DNA from: Dasyornis broadbenti
Taxonomy: Eukaryota; Chordata; Aves; Passeriformes; Dasyornithidae
Assembly (NCBI GenBank): GCA_013397935.1
Contig: VZRN01005888.1
Coordinates: forward strand, 332,243 to 396,242
Direction: 5' to 3'
DNA length: 64,000 bases
Under the pieces are notes generated by a model. It ran no database searches, was not told the DNA's origin, and saw nothing but the letters and a program-made list of their open reading frames with translations. Both the position numbers and the translations under genes were made by a program. This document shows, piece after piece, positions 14,887 through 26,839 of the stretch; position 1 is the stretch's first letter, and each line of letters opens with the position of its first letter.

Positions 14887-14912
14887 AAAAAAAAAAAAAA
14901 AAAAAAAAAAAA
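14887..14912. repeat. Poly-A run (26 A)
   Basis: This is an uninterrupted run of 26 A followed by GGGG. No polyadenylation signal or recognisable gene copy precedes it, so it is treated as a homopolymer and not as the tail of a retrocopy. Confidence 0.85.
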
Positions 14913-16106
14913 GGGGAAAGTGAATATCAATTCTAAGTTGGGGCACTAGGTATAAACGAATTATCACCTCCCACCCAATTTCTATTACCTATATTTGGGA
15001 CAATGTTTATCCCAGTAGACTTTCTGAGGATTTATTAGATATCCATGTCCATAGAGATGTGTTTCTTATGGAGGTTATTCTTAAAATTTGTGTTATGTAA
15101 TAAAAAAGTGTATGTAGGGCCAACTGAAAATGTGCACAATGTAAGATATAAGGTAAATCAAGTAGCTTTTCTGTATTTGATTTGGAATTACTATTTTATT
15201 CTCCCAGACTACTGCAAAGCTAATCTTTCATTACCACTAAATATATAAGTTGAAAATAAATTGCAGTAGGTTTATTGCATATCTGTGCTGTGTACTTTTT
15301 TCTATATTGTGCCTTGTACCTGTTTGCTCAGCTTCTGTAGAATGTAGTTTTTTGAAACTTAAACTGATCAATACCTACTCAAGGTCTTCAAAGCCTCTTT
15401 GGATTTGCAGTTGATATCAGTATAACAGAGACAAAAAAAAAATGCTTAAATACAACAGTGAGATAGATGAATACATATAGAAAAGAAATCAGAGAGATCC
15501 ATCTGAAATTCTACGCTGTCTGAGTTTGAGTTGCCGTAATTGTTCACAAACATTGAAGACAGAAATTGGATTTAAAAATAAAAATAGTTGATTTATAGAG
15601 GGATCATATTTCTGAAGTGCCAGAACTGGATTGTATTCAGGCTTCGTAGAGTATGATGTTGATGGAGTTCATAATCCTTAGTACAAGACGGCCTTATAGC
15701 TGCAAGGAAGAAATAGTGGATTCTTATTTATCCCTCTCCATATATTTATCTACCCTTTGCAACCTGTTTTTCCTTTCCCCCACTATTCTATATCATCCTT
15801 CTTTTTCTTCTCCCATTTTCCATATTCATTATTGATTTGCCTACAAATATTTTTGCAAGTGAACAGAGCATGATTAACCTGTGAAAAGCTGCTGCCTTCA
15901 TTTTCAACATTTTTAGTTTTAAAATATAGAGGAAATTGTAAGATGGGGAATTAAAAAATACAAGGGAAGCAAAAGTATCTAAATTATTGGGATAGTTGTG
16001 CTGTTTGAGAAGTAGCCGGTGTTCATATAGTTCACGGCTCAGTTTTAATTATTATGTGGTGTTTCAGAGTTTAGGCTCCAAGTGAACTCACTCTTTTTGG
16101 AGCCTT

Positions 16107-16126
16107 GGGGTGGGAGGGGAGAAGGG
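16107..16126 (+). other. G-quadruplex motif
   Basis: GGGGTGGGAGGGGAGAAGGG has four G runs of three or more with loops of 1, 1 and 4, and lies on the AKAP6 sense strand 2.3 kb before the first visible exon. Confidence 0.7.
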
Positions 16127-18399
16127 AGGTTGTGTACACAATTTCAACAACAGCCGAGAAAACCCTAAAACCTCTACCGAAACCCCACCCAAAACCCATA
16201 GCTAAAAAAGCAGGAATTACTTATCTTGATTTACAAACCTGTCCTGAAAATCAGGGAATTTTTTTGCTTTAAGTTTTCCACAAAATTTTCCCTCTAGGTG
16301 TGAAACAATCACAGATTTTAATTGATAGATCTAATTGTTTTAGAAATTTACTGGTCACTGACAAGAGGGCTTTAGACTGAATGTGTCATGTCAACTGTAA
16401 TGAAAATAAAAAGGATGAGTGGATTACTTTGTGGTAAGAATAAATTAAAAGAACACATTCATAGCCTTATGTGGACAATACAAAATACTCTGCTGGAAGA
16501 CTATGCTTACTAGTGAAGAATCCTTCCATATAAAGAAATTTGTTCAGGAACCTCTGTATACTGTGGAAGTGCACTGTTTATCATCTCAGAGGAAAATGTA
16601 CTTGGGGGTGGAAGTAGAACAGGAAGGTGAGGCAGTTTGTTTATTTGCTACCTTAGTTGTTTCTGAGTTATATAAATGGCAATTTTAATTATAGTTTCTG
16701 AGAAAGCAGAATTGTTTTATAGCTCTCTCAAACCTTAACATTTTACTCTAAATGGACAGTCCCAGGTAGTTACTCATCTATTTGGATTGTGTTTCTTCAC
16801 TGACAACCTTTTGTGGTTTAATTTTCCACTATTTTAAAGTAGATATGAAAGCCTTGAATTATATTTAAATACACAGTAAAAGACCTGCATCGATTAGTTG
16901 GAATTTTTATCTTTTATCTCCTTGGAAAATTTCTAGCATTTTCTGTATTTTCTGGGTTTTTGTTTTGCTTGTTTGTCTGCTTTTAAATTTCTCAAAAACA
17001 TCTTGGGATTTACTGAAAAACATAACTAATTTCACTGTAAGAAGCAGCTGAGAGAGAAAGCTATAAAGGTTTGAATGAGAAATTTTAAAAGGAAATGGAA
17101 TTTCCAAATCACTTTACATTATTTTTCAGCAAAAATTGCATCAAGGCAAGGCCTAAGCAAATATAGAATCTGTTATTACCACTAGCTTATAAAGACATTC
17201 CAGCCTTCATTCAGACTTTCTCTACTGACATTCCTCAGTGCCCATTTCCCTTCACTTGCTTGCATTTTGCCTACATTTTGCAGACTACCCTTCTCTCTAG
17301 CCCTTTTCACTACTGTCTCTTTATGACTGCTGTTTTTCCCTAGATTCGTAACTCTGCCACGGTGTCAGCAAACAAATAAACTCTTCACTTCCCTGCCTTC
17401 CACAGCAGAAAATACAGGACAGTCCTTATACAAAATTTCCTCCATGCCTTTTGCATTTACTTGTCATAGCACCAAATAGTTAAGCAGGCATTCCACTCCT
17501 AATGGAAATAAAAGTATGTAGTTACACAGAAGTAGCGGTTCTTGAAGCATTATCAGAATTTGTAATGTGTTTTTCTTTCAATGAAGTATATTAAAAGAAA
17601 ACAATGGCTTATCGGCCCCAAAGTGCTTTTGAACTTACTCTACGCTCTGTTCTTTCTACTGTTCCTAGGGGCAAGTGTGGCAAACAGCAGATTTTATCCT
17701 TGTGTCATCTGGTTCTCTGAGCCTCAGAAGCATACTGATCACCACAGCTGCTATAAATAAAGTTTCTATTCAATAAATTATGATGCCAAATATTATTCAA
17801 CATTCTTCTGGACAGGCACAGTCTGATAGAAAACAGCACATCTCACTTATTGCCTTTTTCCTTACAATTAAAGTTGCTGAGTAATCAGTCTGTGCCAGAT
17901 ACAGAAAGGAGAATGTGAATAATGCCAATCTGCTTGGGTTTGTTTACACTTACTATTTAAAGGAAAAATACCTGTAGCAATATAGCTTTCATTAATTATG
18001 AAGTACAGTGTGTTAACAATATCAGTCTTGAAGCCTGTAAGAAATATAATTTTATATATCTATCTGTTCTCTCACAGTGCTTGGTTTCTAATACCTTTTT
18101 TATTCATGTTCAGACATTTTTATGCAGCATTTGATTGGATATACATCTCATGGAATATATGACATATTCTGTGATAGAAACCTCAATAGTTCATTTCTAG
18201 CATTTAGGATTACACTGTACTTTTTCTCTGACTTAATGGTTCAGCCTTGTTCACTATCATATACAAGGAGAAAATTAATGGTGTGAATCATTTGGTTAAA
18301 ACTGTTGCAGTCCAAAAGTATTTGTTTTAAATGTATTCTTTCTATATTTTTTTTAATGTTGTCTTTCGGTTTTTTTCCCTCTTTGTTTTCTTTTTCTAG

Positions 18400-18548
18400 G
18401 CTGAGGTTCAGCTATGCTATCTGGAAGCACAAAGAGATGCTGTTGAACAGATGTCCTTAAAACTGTACAGTGAGCAGTACAACAGTAGTAGCAAGCGAAA
18501 GGAAGAGTTTGCTGATATGTCAAAAGTTCACACAGTGGGAAGTAATGG
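18400..18548 (+). CDS. AKAP6: AKAP6 internal coding exon (first of four in window)
   Basis: This exon encodes 49 residues plus two bases of a split glycine codon. It starts in phase 0 with AEVQLCYLEAQRDAVEQM and ends near KVHTVGSNG. It follows a long pyrimidine tract ending TTTTTCTAG, and its donor is GG|GTAGGG. I recognise the sequence as AKAP6, the scaffold that holds PKA, phosphodiesterase, phosphatase and Ca2+-release components at the nuclear envelope of muscle and nerve cells. The segment is charged and helix-prone, with a serine- and lysine-rich linker (NSSSKRKEE), and lies in or beside the spectrin-like repeat region. The donor overlaps a TAG in frame, so failure to splice would end the protein at once. 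Phase 2 at the end fits the next exon, where the split codon becomes GGC. The identification rests on recall of the family sequence, not on a search. Confidence 0.93.
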
Positions 18549-18680
18549 GTAGGGAACTATTCTTTTTGTTGTTTTATTCTCACTGATCTGTATTTTTTTT
18601 ACACAATATACTTTTTCTTACTGCTAGTTAACCAGGATTTTTCTTCCTAGGCCAAGAGGCAGGGGGAAATTGTTTCTAGC

Positions 18681-18710
18681 TCTCTTTTTTTTTTCTTTTT
18701 TTTTTTTTTT
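18681..18710. repeat. T-rich tract
   Basis: This is a near-pure T run interrupted by a few C, about 130 bases after the first visible exon. It could act as an intronic pyrimidine tract, but no exon follows it. Confidence 0.7.
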
Positions 18711-20500
18711 AATATATGTATACAAAAATAATGGGTTATGTATAATTTATCCAAATTATGGTTTGTTCATAGCACTACCTAATATTATCCAATACCAATA
18801 TGTTATCTGGATTTAAAAAAATGTGATGTGTCCTTTTTCTTTAGGCTTTTCTCCTCCAGTGGCTTCATATCATTTGATATCTTATTGTCTTCCAAGGAAG
18901 AATCTTTATATGTAATAGTACCTCTGCAAGACCTCTATAATCATTGTTCTCCTAGTGACTAGGAAATATGAATATGAAGCCATTCACTTATAGTTCAAAC
19001 ATCCTGGTTTTGCACTTCAAGAAAGCATTAATTTTAACTTTTTCCTTTTTTTTTAACTATTTTTGCTTGACTTGTTTTTTTTCAAATTAATGTTAACACA
19101 CACATGCATATATCATATATATAAGTGTACATACAAAAGCATTCTTAATATTTTGAACAAATTAATCACTGGACTATGCTAAAATGAGTTCTTGCTGCCC
19201 TCTCTTTTTCACAACCAAGGAAACTTGTAGTTCTGGATTAAGACTTCTTCTTTAAGGTGTTTTGGAAATCAAATCTTCCAACTGCTAGTACCCCAAAATG
19301 AACATAAAAAACATACTTGTTGGATCATAACATTGTGGGCCCAAAGCAGTTCAAAGAGCCAGCTAGTGCTCGGTTTTTGGGTACACACTAATCCTTACAG
19401 AACTTTCCTTGTAACTGGTACATAGAATAGAACTTTTGCCTGCAGTTTCATATGCAAGGAAAGTCATTGACAAAGGTGTTTGTGAGTTCTTTATCTCCAG
19501 AACTCCCCTTTCCAATTGTTAACTCAATGTTCAGGTCTTGGAAACACAGTTTTATTAAATTACCAGCTGTAAAGATAAATGAGCCTTGTAAACATCCCCT
19601 CTTATTATACGGAAAGATGACTGTTTTAGAAAAGTTGATGTGGGCTAATTATGTAGGATTACTGAGATCATGATTACATATGCAGAAATCTGTCAGATTC
19701 TCAAACACACCAGTGCAACTAGGGCCAACCATAAAAATTATTTGTTCAGAATTGGTGTGTATATGTATATAAATGTACACTGAGGGCTACATGTTCAAAA
19801 TCAGCTTTTAATGTTACAGCCACCACTGAAAGTGAGCAAGGCTTAAGGTTGGAATATTGAGGGGGATGTAAGACACATCAACAGACATTTGATTTTCCTG
19901 AGGGTAGGGGATGTAAAGCCTTAAGCTTCACAGGGAAATCCAGTTTGTAACTCTACATATCATATGTGATAAGCAAATAGTTTCTTAAATGCACTTGTTT
20001 TCACTTGTAATTATATACTTGGAACTGGAAATGCTCATCTACTAGTATTCCCTACCATTTTTGTGCTGTGGCCACCTTTCTGGGCCCTTAAGAACATCTC
20101 AGCCCTTAGAGGCTCAACAGTGACTTCAGGGGCCAAAGGGCTGGAGTCAGATCAGTACAATACTACATATTCAGCCATTGTAGAAACTAGCAGGGTCTAA
20201 ATTCAACTGGAAAACTTTCAGTTGAATCAGTTGAACCAGTCTAAGGTGTTTTGTTGAAAAAAAATGGAAACGCCTTTCAGCTATTTAAAAATACAGTTGA
20301 TGCAACATTTTCTTACTGCATAAAAACCATGGACAGAAACTCCACAGTAGCATGACCTTGCTAGAGACTGAGATCTCTACAGAGAAGGGGCTATTTACAT
20401 AAATTAGGGTATTAGCTGTTGTGGAAGTTTGATCTAGGAAAAAGAAGAATGTCCACAGGGAGAACAAGAGCTATTGTAAATGAAGAATTTTTTATATGAC

Positions 20501-20560
20501 GTGTGTGTGTGTGTTTGTGTGCATGTGTTTGTGTGTGTGTGCGAATGTGTTTGTGTGTGT
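20501..20560. repeat. Imperfect GT microsatellite
   Basis: GT dinucleotides with scattered TT, CA and GAA interruptions extend over about 60 bases. Confidence 0.85.
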
Positions 20561-22170
20561 AGGAGATTTGGGAGATGACATTGTGCAGGAAACAGCTAAA
20601 CTGAGATAGGTAGGGTATTACTTGCAGAGTAGTGTGATTCTAGTGGGTGTGTAAAGAATAGGAAGTTTCCTGCAGAACAGTAATTTTGTTAAAACAGCAA
20701 TATGGAGGGTTTATGTGTATTTGCATGAAAATGGCTAAAGTCATAAAGGAAGAGAAAAAATGAGTTTCCACTGCAGGAAAACACCAGCTAGCTAGGCAGT
20801 AACGGGTACCCAAGAGTAGCTGAGAGGAGGTGCAAAATGCTCTAGCAAATCTGCCTGGAAATGTTGTATCCCCTCAAAACTGCTGAGGATAGTATACAGG
20901 TCCTTTTGGGAGATAGGGACAGCACCATTGCACAGCATGAAAGCCAGATCCTAAGTTACTATCATCAGTGAGAATTGGGCCTTCATGGGTGAGGCTTGGA
21001 GAGAAATGGATTAGTGGATGTTTCAAGTATGTGCAGAATACAAGGCAGTTTTAAAACTGTTAAGGTGATATTCCTATATCATGCTAATACAAACCTGTGA
21101 AAAGAGTTCCATAAAATTATGACCCAGAAACCTGAAGGAACTTTTTGTCTGGCTGAATTTTTTGATAGGTGTACCAGTGTGTTTTCAGTGAGTTATGCCA
21201 TCAAAGAAATACTACAAACTGGAAGTATGTGTTGAACACGGGGAAAAAGGCTGATGGAAATAGCTTCACATTCCTTTTTATTTATTAATGCCACAGACGA
21301 ACTGGTTTTCTCATGAGAAAGGTGCTCATGAATTTTCATTCAAAATAATAAATTGGTGTCCACATTTTAAGAAATATGTTTAGGGTTCAAGGGATTAGAC
21401 ATGCAACTCTGCATATCTGATTCCCAGTTTACCAAGACAAAATATACTTCTTAATGTAATTTTAGTTATTACATAGCTAATGGTTTTAGCTTATTAACCA
21501 ACAAACCTACATCAAGGAAGCTGGTTTTACCTGCTGTTTAGCTAATATTATGGCATTTTTGTTGGCAATGTTTGGGTTCTTTTAATGTAGGATTTTTTTC
21601 TTTTTCAATAAAGAGATTACCTAATTTATTCCTGTTTTAGTGATTGGTAGGTTCATATATTCAAACAAAATGAGATCTTTTCTATGATTCTTGCATCTTT
21701 AGCACATATCAGTATTTCAGAAGTCATGCTTTCTTTGGTTCTGCCTGTGGCAATATGAAAGAAAGATCTGCTAAGCTCAGGAAAAGTAGATTCTGAATAA
21801 AAAAGAAATATTAAATATACCACAGAAGTACTGACAGGTACATTTTAATCTTAACCTCTTTCCGGTCCTACAGTTTCTTGAATTTTCTGAATACCTTTTT
21901 AGCAGCTTAGTAACTTGCATCCTCTTCCAAATAGTAATTTAATAGTGATCACTAAATTAATCCTTTTAGATGTAAGGCATTAATTTTAAAAACAAAGCTG
22001 TTTATAAAATATATGTATCAGAGATATTCTAAAGCCATTAAAAGTATTGCGATCATATTAAAAAAATATTGATGATGCTTTGTAGGCTGATTTCACTATC
22101 TTCAGGCTCAGGCAAATAACTACCATAGACAGTTGCTTAAAAGTGCTCCCAGATGACTCTACTTTAGTTC

Positions 22171-22237
22171 AGAAAACAAAACAAAAAAAAAAACAAAAAA
22201 CAAAAAAAAAAAAAAAGAAAAAGAAAAAGAAAAAAGA
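22171..22237. repeat. A-rich low-complexity tract
   Basis: The order is AAAAC units, then A runs, then several AAAAAG units. It is purine-rich throughout its second half. Confidence 0.85.
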
Positions 22238-24398
22238 ATAAGCACAGTATGTAAAGTATGAGGGGAAAAAATAAATCTCACAATACATCTTGTATCCCTT
22301 CCTGGGCTTTTTCCAGTGAATCCTGTTTCTTTCACTCTTGGTTTTGGGTTGAGTTCCTTTTTAGAACATTAGTTTGAAATTGAAATGTTCAGCTGTTTTC
22401 TAGTGCTTATCTGTGTTTTATAAAGGTCAAAGAAAAGTGTGTTTCTGTTTCTTTAAAGGATTGGTTCATTCCATTACGCAAATAAATGGGCCAATTTGGA
22501 CTGTAAGTTAAGATGTGGATCTTTAGGCACAAAGCAGATGTTTGGATCCAGCACATCTTTTGCATATTATAAAAAAATCCAAGTCCACTTCCTAGAGCAC
22601 TTTCCAAAGGCATCCCATCCCATTCTGTATGTAGGCTTTGTTTCACTTCATCTTCATATCTTAATATAGGATTTTCACTAATACGAACCATCCAAGTCCA
22701 TCTGAATCTGTACCGATTTATAGGTTAAGAAATCTAACATCTTATGTCGTAAAACATATATTTTAATAACTGCCTGTCAGTTTTCTGGCTTTGCATAATA
22801 TTTGGATAAGATGGAAGGGAAGAAAAGGAGCATTAGGTACTGAAGATTCAGAATGAATCTTACACTGATTTCTGAGGAAGGGATGAAGATTCACCGTCAC
22901 TTCCAAATATACCATTCAAAATAGAGTTTAGTTTTCTTTTAGTTTCCAAATGATATCTGAGTCAAATATCTCCTGAAACAGGAGAAAAGCCCTGAACTCC
23001 AAATGAAATTATTGTATTTCAATAATAGTAACTTGACCTTTTGTGCTTGCTCTTCTTTCTTTATAGTAACACTGCTTACCTTCTCAGGGTAGCAGGTAGT
23101 TTTAAGTAAGTGCACCTCATAAATTATTGAGTAAAAATATACTAAGTACAGTGGATTAAAGTAGAGGGTTACTTCAGAAGCAGGAATCAGCGCTTGTGCA
23201 TTATACAATACTTCCTTTGTTGTCAATCCATTGAAAATAATACCACGGAAGACAAATGCTTTCTTCTCCCTTGCCTGCTTTCTTGAGGAAAGACAGTTCC
23301 ACTTGTCACAACTTTATCTATAAGCTTTCAAAATTACCACACGCACGGTGCTCTAGGTAATAACAAATAAAACTACAGTACTACTAATGACACTAAAAGC
23401 ATGTATAGTTTGTTGCTTCTCTGTTGAAACACTACTAGTTTCTTTAATGGAGTTGCTAAAATAGTTCTTAATAATTTGAGAAATTAGCCTTAGTGGAACA
23501 TGCACTAGGCTTTGATCAGTATGGGAGTTTTTTGATACTACTGGAAAAGCTTTTGTCAGTTCCAATTTTGCAAATTTGAAGATCCCTTTTCAAGAGGTAT
23601 CTATTTGACAAATGTGCAGTTTTTCAGCATATACCTTCTGTCTTGTATCACAGTGTTTTAGAAGAATCTATGCTTTACTTATTCACTAGGCTTTCAATAG
23701 AGAATCACATTAATCCTTTTAAGCTCCTTATTCTAATGATTTATTTTGTTGAAAACCGTAGTGATCCTCCTTTGAATTTTAATGATTGCTGGCTATTCAA
23801 GGATTCATTGTTTTGACTTCCTGTCCTTACCTTTGTTTCTTACATGTCTGTAGGGAACACCTGTCTAATACTGTATCTGGCCTTAGTTCTCACTGGCTTA
23901 CCATATTCACTCAAGCCTATCTTAAGGCGTTAAGATGAAATGCTAGCTACTCATCCATGAAAATAAATGTAGGATATTTACAAAGATAGGCAGATAGACA
24001 GCAGAGGGATGGCTGAATGGATTGAGTAATTTTTTGATGTAAATAATATTTTCGTATGAATTATATCAAGATGATTGTTGCAAAATTTGCTCAGTATAGA
24101 GCTAGCACTGTAAAAAACATTGAACAACATCTATAGGGGATTTGTATTTCAGAATTTTTGAAGCAACTGTAGTATGCCAACAGTTGTCAGGATTTGGCAT
24201 CAGCCGCTGAATTTAGGTCATGGCACTGGCTTAAATTGGATTTCAGTTTTCATTTTCATCCACACTGTATAAATACAGAATGTCTCTTTAGAAATATAAC
24301 TTGGAACATCATGAGTTTTCAAGAATATATTATTCTAATACAAGATTTTAACAACTACACAGTATTTATGCATAAAACATTTTGTTCCTTATCTACAG

Positions 24399-24519
24399 CC
24401 TTTTGGACTTTGATTCAGAATACCAGGAGCTCTGGGATTGGCTGATTGACATGGAATCCATAGTGATGGACAGCCATGACCTGATGATGTCAGAGGAGCA
24501 GCAGCAGCATCTTTACAAG
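24399..24519 (+). CDS. AKAP6: AKAP6 internal coding exon (second)
   Basis: One base completes the glycine codon from the previous exon, and 40 codons follow. They begin LLDFDSEYQELWDWLIDMES and end EEQQQHLYK. The borders are ATCTACAG|C and AAG|GTTAGC, ending in phase 0. The WDWLIDMES stretch, with tryptophan in an amphipathic helix, is typical of the first helix of a spectrin-like repeat. In AKAP6 such repeats direct the scaffold to the nuclear envelope through nesprin-1alpha (family knowledge). The exon is followed by the longest intron in the window. A run of three glutamines (QQQ) is encoded by CAGCAGCAG. I see no stop or frameshift. Confidence 0.95.
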
Positions 24520-25092
24520 GTTAGCACTACCGTTACTGCCTTTACCTAGCTATGGAAGATCTGATTAGCTTGACAAGTCTTTCTCTCACAGGATATCGCT
24601 GCGTTCATTGTATGTATCATGGTGTCTATTAGAATTCCCTTCCCTGTCCCCAACCTCATTTCCATCCCCTGTGCACTGACAGACTGCACCGACATCATAA
24701 TTGCAAGAAAGTTCCCTTTATCACATTCTATTTGGTGTAATTCTATAGAAGGACAAAGATTTGTCTTCAAGATGAATAGAAATAAATGAAACTGCATTAA
24801 TAAATAGACTGAAACAAAATGAAGGAAAAAAATGAAATGGGAACATTTAACAAAATGTGTTTTGATTGGAGCTTTCAGCTGCATTTTTATCCACCTTTCA
24901 GACCTCATCTGGAAAGAAAGACATTTGCCTTGATTTTGGTTTGCTGCTGCCAGGATACAGGACTCTTCCAATTTAATTTTTATTAGTTATACATAAAGTA
25001 GACATTGTCATGTTAAGTCTTCACACTTGGTTGTGATTTGAGCAACATGATTTTGAACTTTTAGGGTGAAGTTATAGGGTCTAATTCTAGTG

Positions 25093-25094
<2 letters not shown>

Positions 25095-25124
<30 letters not shown>

Positions 25125-25130
25125 TGTATG
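25095..25130. repeat. TATG microsatellite (9 copies)
   Basis: Nine perfect TATG units are present, likely polymorphic in length. Confidence 0.9.
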
Positions 25131-25287
25131 TACACAGACACACATGGTTTCTTTTAATTGCCATAGCAGCCTTAGCCCAGAAGCTTTATCACTTCTTTTA
25201 GATAGATAGTACTTGTAAGAACTTCCTCAAAATGTGTGATTTGATCCTAAAATTGATTCAGGCTTCACTGTGTGTCTGAGGTGCTAC

Positions 25288-25308
25288 GGGTCTGAGGGGT
25301 AGGGGGGG
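25288..25308 (+). other. G-quadruplex motif
   Basis: GGG, five bases, GGGG, two bases, then seven G that can supply two runs. It is on the AKAP6 sense strand, 0.8 kb after the second exon. Confidence 0.55.
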
Positions 25309-26794
25309 AAAGAGAGGAGGGGCTTTCAACAGAAATATCAGGCTGTAGTAAATCTTCCTCATTTAGGCAATTTTTATTGGAGTAATTCTGACAGTTGTCA
25401 TCCTTGAATTGCTTTGAGCATATGGCATATTTCAAAGAGCAGATTGTGAATCATAAAAAATAAAATTAATAACTAACCACAGAATCAGCAACACTATAAT
25501 GACAAGAAACAACTACCCTCTAGCTTTTTTTTTTATTTCTTATCAAATAAATGGTACATTCAAGGTCAAATAGAAGTTGTTTTCTTTCTTCTATGATTGC
25601 ATGTTTTGATAATTTCTTAAATATATCTTTTCTTCCTTTGGCATCCTATTTTCTTGTTGGTCTTCTTGAATTTTATGCTTTTTTATTTTAGTTATTTTAT
25701 TTAAAATACCCAGGAAGAAGGGGTTGTCATGTGAGTTAAAATATGTTTATAAATGCAAATATAGTTCAGATCCAAACTATTATAGGCTGCAAGTGAGTTT
25801 CATTCACTGGCCTCCATTTCTTGCTCTGACAATTATTTTTTATTTTTGCTAATGTCTTTTTACTAACTTTCTAAATACTTCATTGGACTTTATCACACAT
25901 TAGTAGACCTGGCACTGGCCAGGCTCAGAAATAAACAATGTCAGAAATGAGTAAAGAGTTTCTTCTGGGTCTAAAATAATGTGTTTTGGTAGTGCCCGTC
26001 TATATTAGGCCAGCCAGTACCATGCCTAATTTAACCACTAGTTTTAGTCCTATACTAAAAAAAAATAATTCAATAAACCTAAATTTCAAGGTAACAATCC
26101 ATCAATATGAAGGGGAACAAAGATTTAGCAGCCAGCCCAAGTATTTTAGATGCTATTTAGGATACTTCCCTTTCTGATTTCCAAATGTAACCCCTAAGAA
26201 TAATTATAGATGGTAAGTCTGAGATAATAGTGCATGATGAGAAGAGTAAAAAAGGGCAACAATTTAATAATATGTGCAGTACAGTATGGTGGCAAAATGG
26301 GGAATATGGTATATGCAAAATAGGAATAGTTTCTTAATATTATGAAATTCTGTATTATGATAGGCATGACACTTCCGAAAGCAGAAAGTTTCTATGACAG
26401 AGAGTAGCTGAGTCTGCAGCCTGTGCAGCACAGACAAACCAGCACTGATTCCAAAGAATAGGCAGCTTATTTGTCCTGCAATTTCTGCCAAGAGGTCACT
26501 GGCTACTGCACCAGATTTGACCCACTATCTCAAAACTGCCTATCTGGTATTTGGTCACTACAAAACCACTTGAACAAGGGTACAAATAGACTTCTCACCC
26601 TTCTGCAGTGAGTACTCACTGCATTTACCTTTTTAATAAGAGTAGCAAGCAAATTTTTAAGGACTGAACAAAAGTCTTAAGTTGAAATGTGGAGTTTGCA
26701 TAAGATATGACTAAGGAGTGTCCACAAAGCAGGAAAAGTATTTGCAGGTAATGTAAAAATCTTAAGTGCATTGCATTTAGAAGGATCATTCTTT

Positions 26795-26839
26795 CCAAAA
26801 AACAAAACAAAACCAACAACAAAAAACCCCAAACCCCAC
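26795..26839 (+). repeat. A/C-rich tract
   Basis: CAAAA units pass into AAAAACCCCAAACCCCAC. It resembles the A/C-rich tracts near 29.2, 33.9, 45.6 and 48.3 kb. Confidence 0.7.

Larger units (their letters stand above)
1..18399 (+). other. AKAP6: AKAP6 intron (3' part), upstream of first visible exon
   Basis: No exon of AKAP6 or another gene is convincing here. The large exon that precedes this one in the family would show as a reading frame of more than 1 kb, and none exists. The span is AT-rich unique sequence. It holds a TAATTA-rich block at 4100-4400, a hairpin palindrome at 5863-5950, a 12-bp tandem duplication at 7702-7724, an alternating AT tract at 10051-10075, a CR1 fragment at 13117-13172, a run of 26 A at 14887-14912 and a G-quadruplex motif at 16107-16126. 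The last 60 bases are a strong polypyrimidine tract leading to the acceptor at 18398-18399. Elsewhere I see nothing to annotate; the short open frames of 60-105 codons look random. Confidence 0.85.
18549..24398 (+). other. AKAP6: AKAP6 intron, about 5.9 kb
   Basis: The intron runs from GTAGGG to ATCTACAG. It contains a T-rich tract at 18681-18710, an imperfect GT microsatellite at 20501-20560 and an A-rich tract at 22171-22237. The remainder is AT-rich unique sequence with no gene that I can support. A 94-codon antisense frame at 22691-22407 has no flanking evidence and is treated as chance. Confidence 0.88.

Noticed and set aside
14600..14912. Possible processed gene copy ending in the 26-A run
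   Set aside because: No polyadenylation signal, no recognisable coding sequence and no target-site duplication.
22407..22691. 94-codon antisense frame with a fairly protein-like start
   Set aside because: There is no matching splice partner or promoter signal, and the second half is hydrophobic and cysteine-rich. It is consistent with a chance frame.
24546..24971. 141-codon antisense frame just after the second AKAP6 exon
   Set aside because: It is the longest frame in the window, but its middle is a hydrophobic, F/L/H-rich string typical of AT-rich intron. It has no splice or start context and matches no family I know.
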